The notes under the pieces were generated by a model. That model saw only the letters and a program-made list of their open reading frames with translations, did no database searches and had not been told where the DNA came from. A stretch of 14,093 nt of DNA from Hyphomicrobium_A sp039933175 (GTDB lineage: Bacteria; Pseudomonadota; Alphaproteobacteria; Rhizobiales; Hyphomicrobiaceae), in assembly GCA_039933175.1 (NCBI GenBank), contig JBDTOR010000056.1, positions 1 through 14,093 of the forward strand. The letters are read 5' to 3'. This document shows positions 13,951 through 14,093 of the stretch, piece after piece (positions within the stretch are counted from its first letter, which is position 1; every line of letters begins with the position of its first letter). The translations under genes were made by a program, and so were the position numbers.

Positions 13951-14025
13951 CTGGTGTCCTTCAGATCGCGAAATTCGTTCGACACTTGCGGCATAGGACG
14001 ACGAATTTCGCGATCAGGACACTAG
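13951..14025. repeat. Hairpin element B: 25-bp bulged stem, 22-nt loop, ends one base before lpxI
   Basis: Outer stem: CTGGTGTCCT (13951-13960) with AGGACACTAG (14016-14025), 10 pairs with one G-T wobble. Inner stem: GATCGCGAAATTCGT (13964-13978) with its perfect complement at 14001-14015, 15 pairs. A TCA bulge (13961-13963) lies on the left arm. The loop (13979-14000) contains TTGCGGCATAGGACG, matching the core of element A. The two elements are separated by 13 bases containing GAATC (13944-13948). The right arm carries AGGA (14016-14019), the likely lpxI ribosome site, so folding would hide it. Confidence 0.85.
14016..14019 (+). promoter_or_regulatory. lpxI ribosome binding site inside the element B stem
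   Basis: AGGA sits 7 bases before ATG 14027 and is the only good Shine-Dalgarno for lpxI. It pairs with TCCT at 13957-13960 in the outer stem of element B. Translation initiation may therefore depend on opening this helix or on ribosomes arriving from upstream. Confidence 0.55.
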
Positions 14026-14026
14026 T

Positions 14027-14093
14027 ATGTCAGCCAACCCGCGCGTCGTCGGCATTGTGGCAGGCGGCGGCAGCCTGCCGCGCGAGATCGCCG
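14027..14093 (+). CDS. lpxI: LpxI-type UDP-2,3-diacylglucosamine pyrophosphatase, 5' end only
   Basis: Only 22 codons are in the window, but MSANPRVVGIVAGGGSLP followed by REIA matches the start of LpxI, where a hydrophobic strand runs into an AGGG-x-LP motif. LpxI hydrolyses UDP-2,3-diacylglucosamine to lipid X and UMP and replaces LpxH in alphaproteobacteria. Its position right after lpxD-fabZ-lpxA supports the call; lpxB would be expected next, outside the window. ATG 14027 has AGGA 7 bases upstream, within hairpin element B. The short length seen limits certainty. Confidence 0.82.
   Translation, partial: MSANPRVVGIVAGGGSLPREIA

Noticed and set aside
13859..14025. Elements A and B as ordinary rho-independent terminators
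   Set aside because: No T-tracts after either stem, stems interrupted by a bulge, long loops, and B runs straight into the lpxI start codon.
13859..14025. CRISPR array or tRNA-like structure between lpxA and lpxI
   Set aside because: Only two diverged palindromes, no direct repeats with unique spacers, and no cloverleaf or CCA-type features.

Overview
The window is GC-rich, densely coded DNA from an alphaproteobacterium, most likely of the Hyphomicrobiales (Rhizobiales). The clues are the gene order, the long ribosomal protein S2 with an extra C-terminal domain, a RseP with one PDZ domain, the absence of skp between bamA and lpxD, and LpxI rather than LpxH after lpxA. The genus cannot be fixed from the sequence. 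No tRNA, rRNA, insertion sequence, phage gene or CRISPR array was seen.

Layout: at the left edge a membrane-anchored RMD1/DUF155-family gene runs leftward (770 to beyond base 1). A 211-base divergent control region follows, with back-to-back sigma-70-type promoters whose -35 boxes overlap. All other genes run rightward: rpsB, tsf, pyrH, frr (translation and UMP kinase); uppS, cdsA, dxr (undecaprenyl-PP, CDP-diacylglycerol, MEP-pathway isoprenoids); rseP and bamA (site-2 protease, outer-membrane assembly); then lpxD, fabZ, lpxA and the first 22 codons of lpxI (lipid A and fatty acid synthesis). The set joins protein synthesis capacity to envelope construction: dxr supplies isoprenoid precursors used by UppS, FabZ and LpxA/LpxD compete for 3-hydroxyacyl-ACP, and BamA inserts the beta-barrel proteins of the outer membrane whose lipid A the Lpx enzymes make. 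No gene looks broken or transferred.

Intergenic regions: strong GC hairpins without T-tracts follow rpsB and tsf. The 206-base gap before bamA holds four GANTC (CcrM-type) sites in 109 bases, two of them forming the arms of an imperfect palindrome. There is no gene-free stretch over 300 bases.

The most unusual part is the 169-base gap between lpxA and lpxI. Two consecutive long hairpin elements (13859-13937 and 13951-14025) fill it almost completely. Each has a 10-bp outer stem, a 3-nt bulge, a 15-bp inner stem and a 22-26-nt loop with a shared core. They differ at many positions, but almost always by paired changes that keep the helix. The second one buries the likely lpxI Shine-Dalgarno in its stem. 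A 25-base piece upstream of lpxD resembles one arm and may be a relic of the same family.
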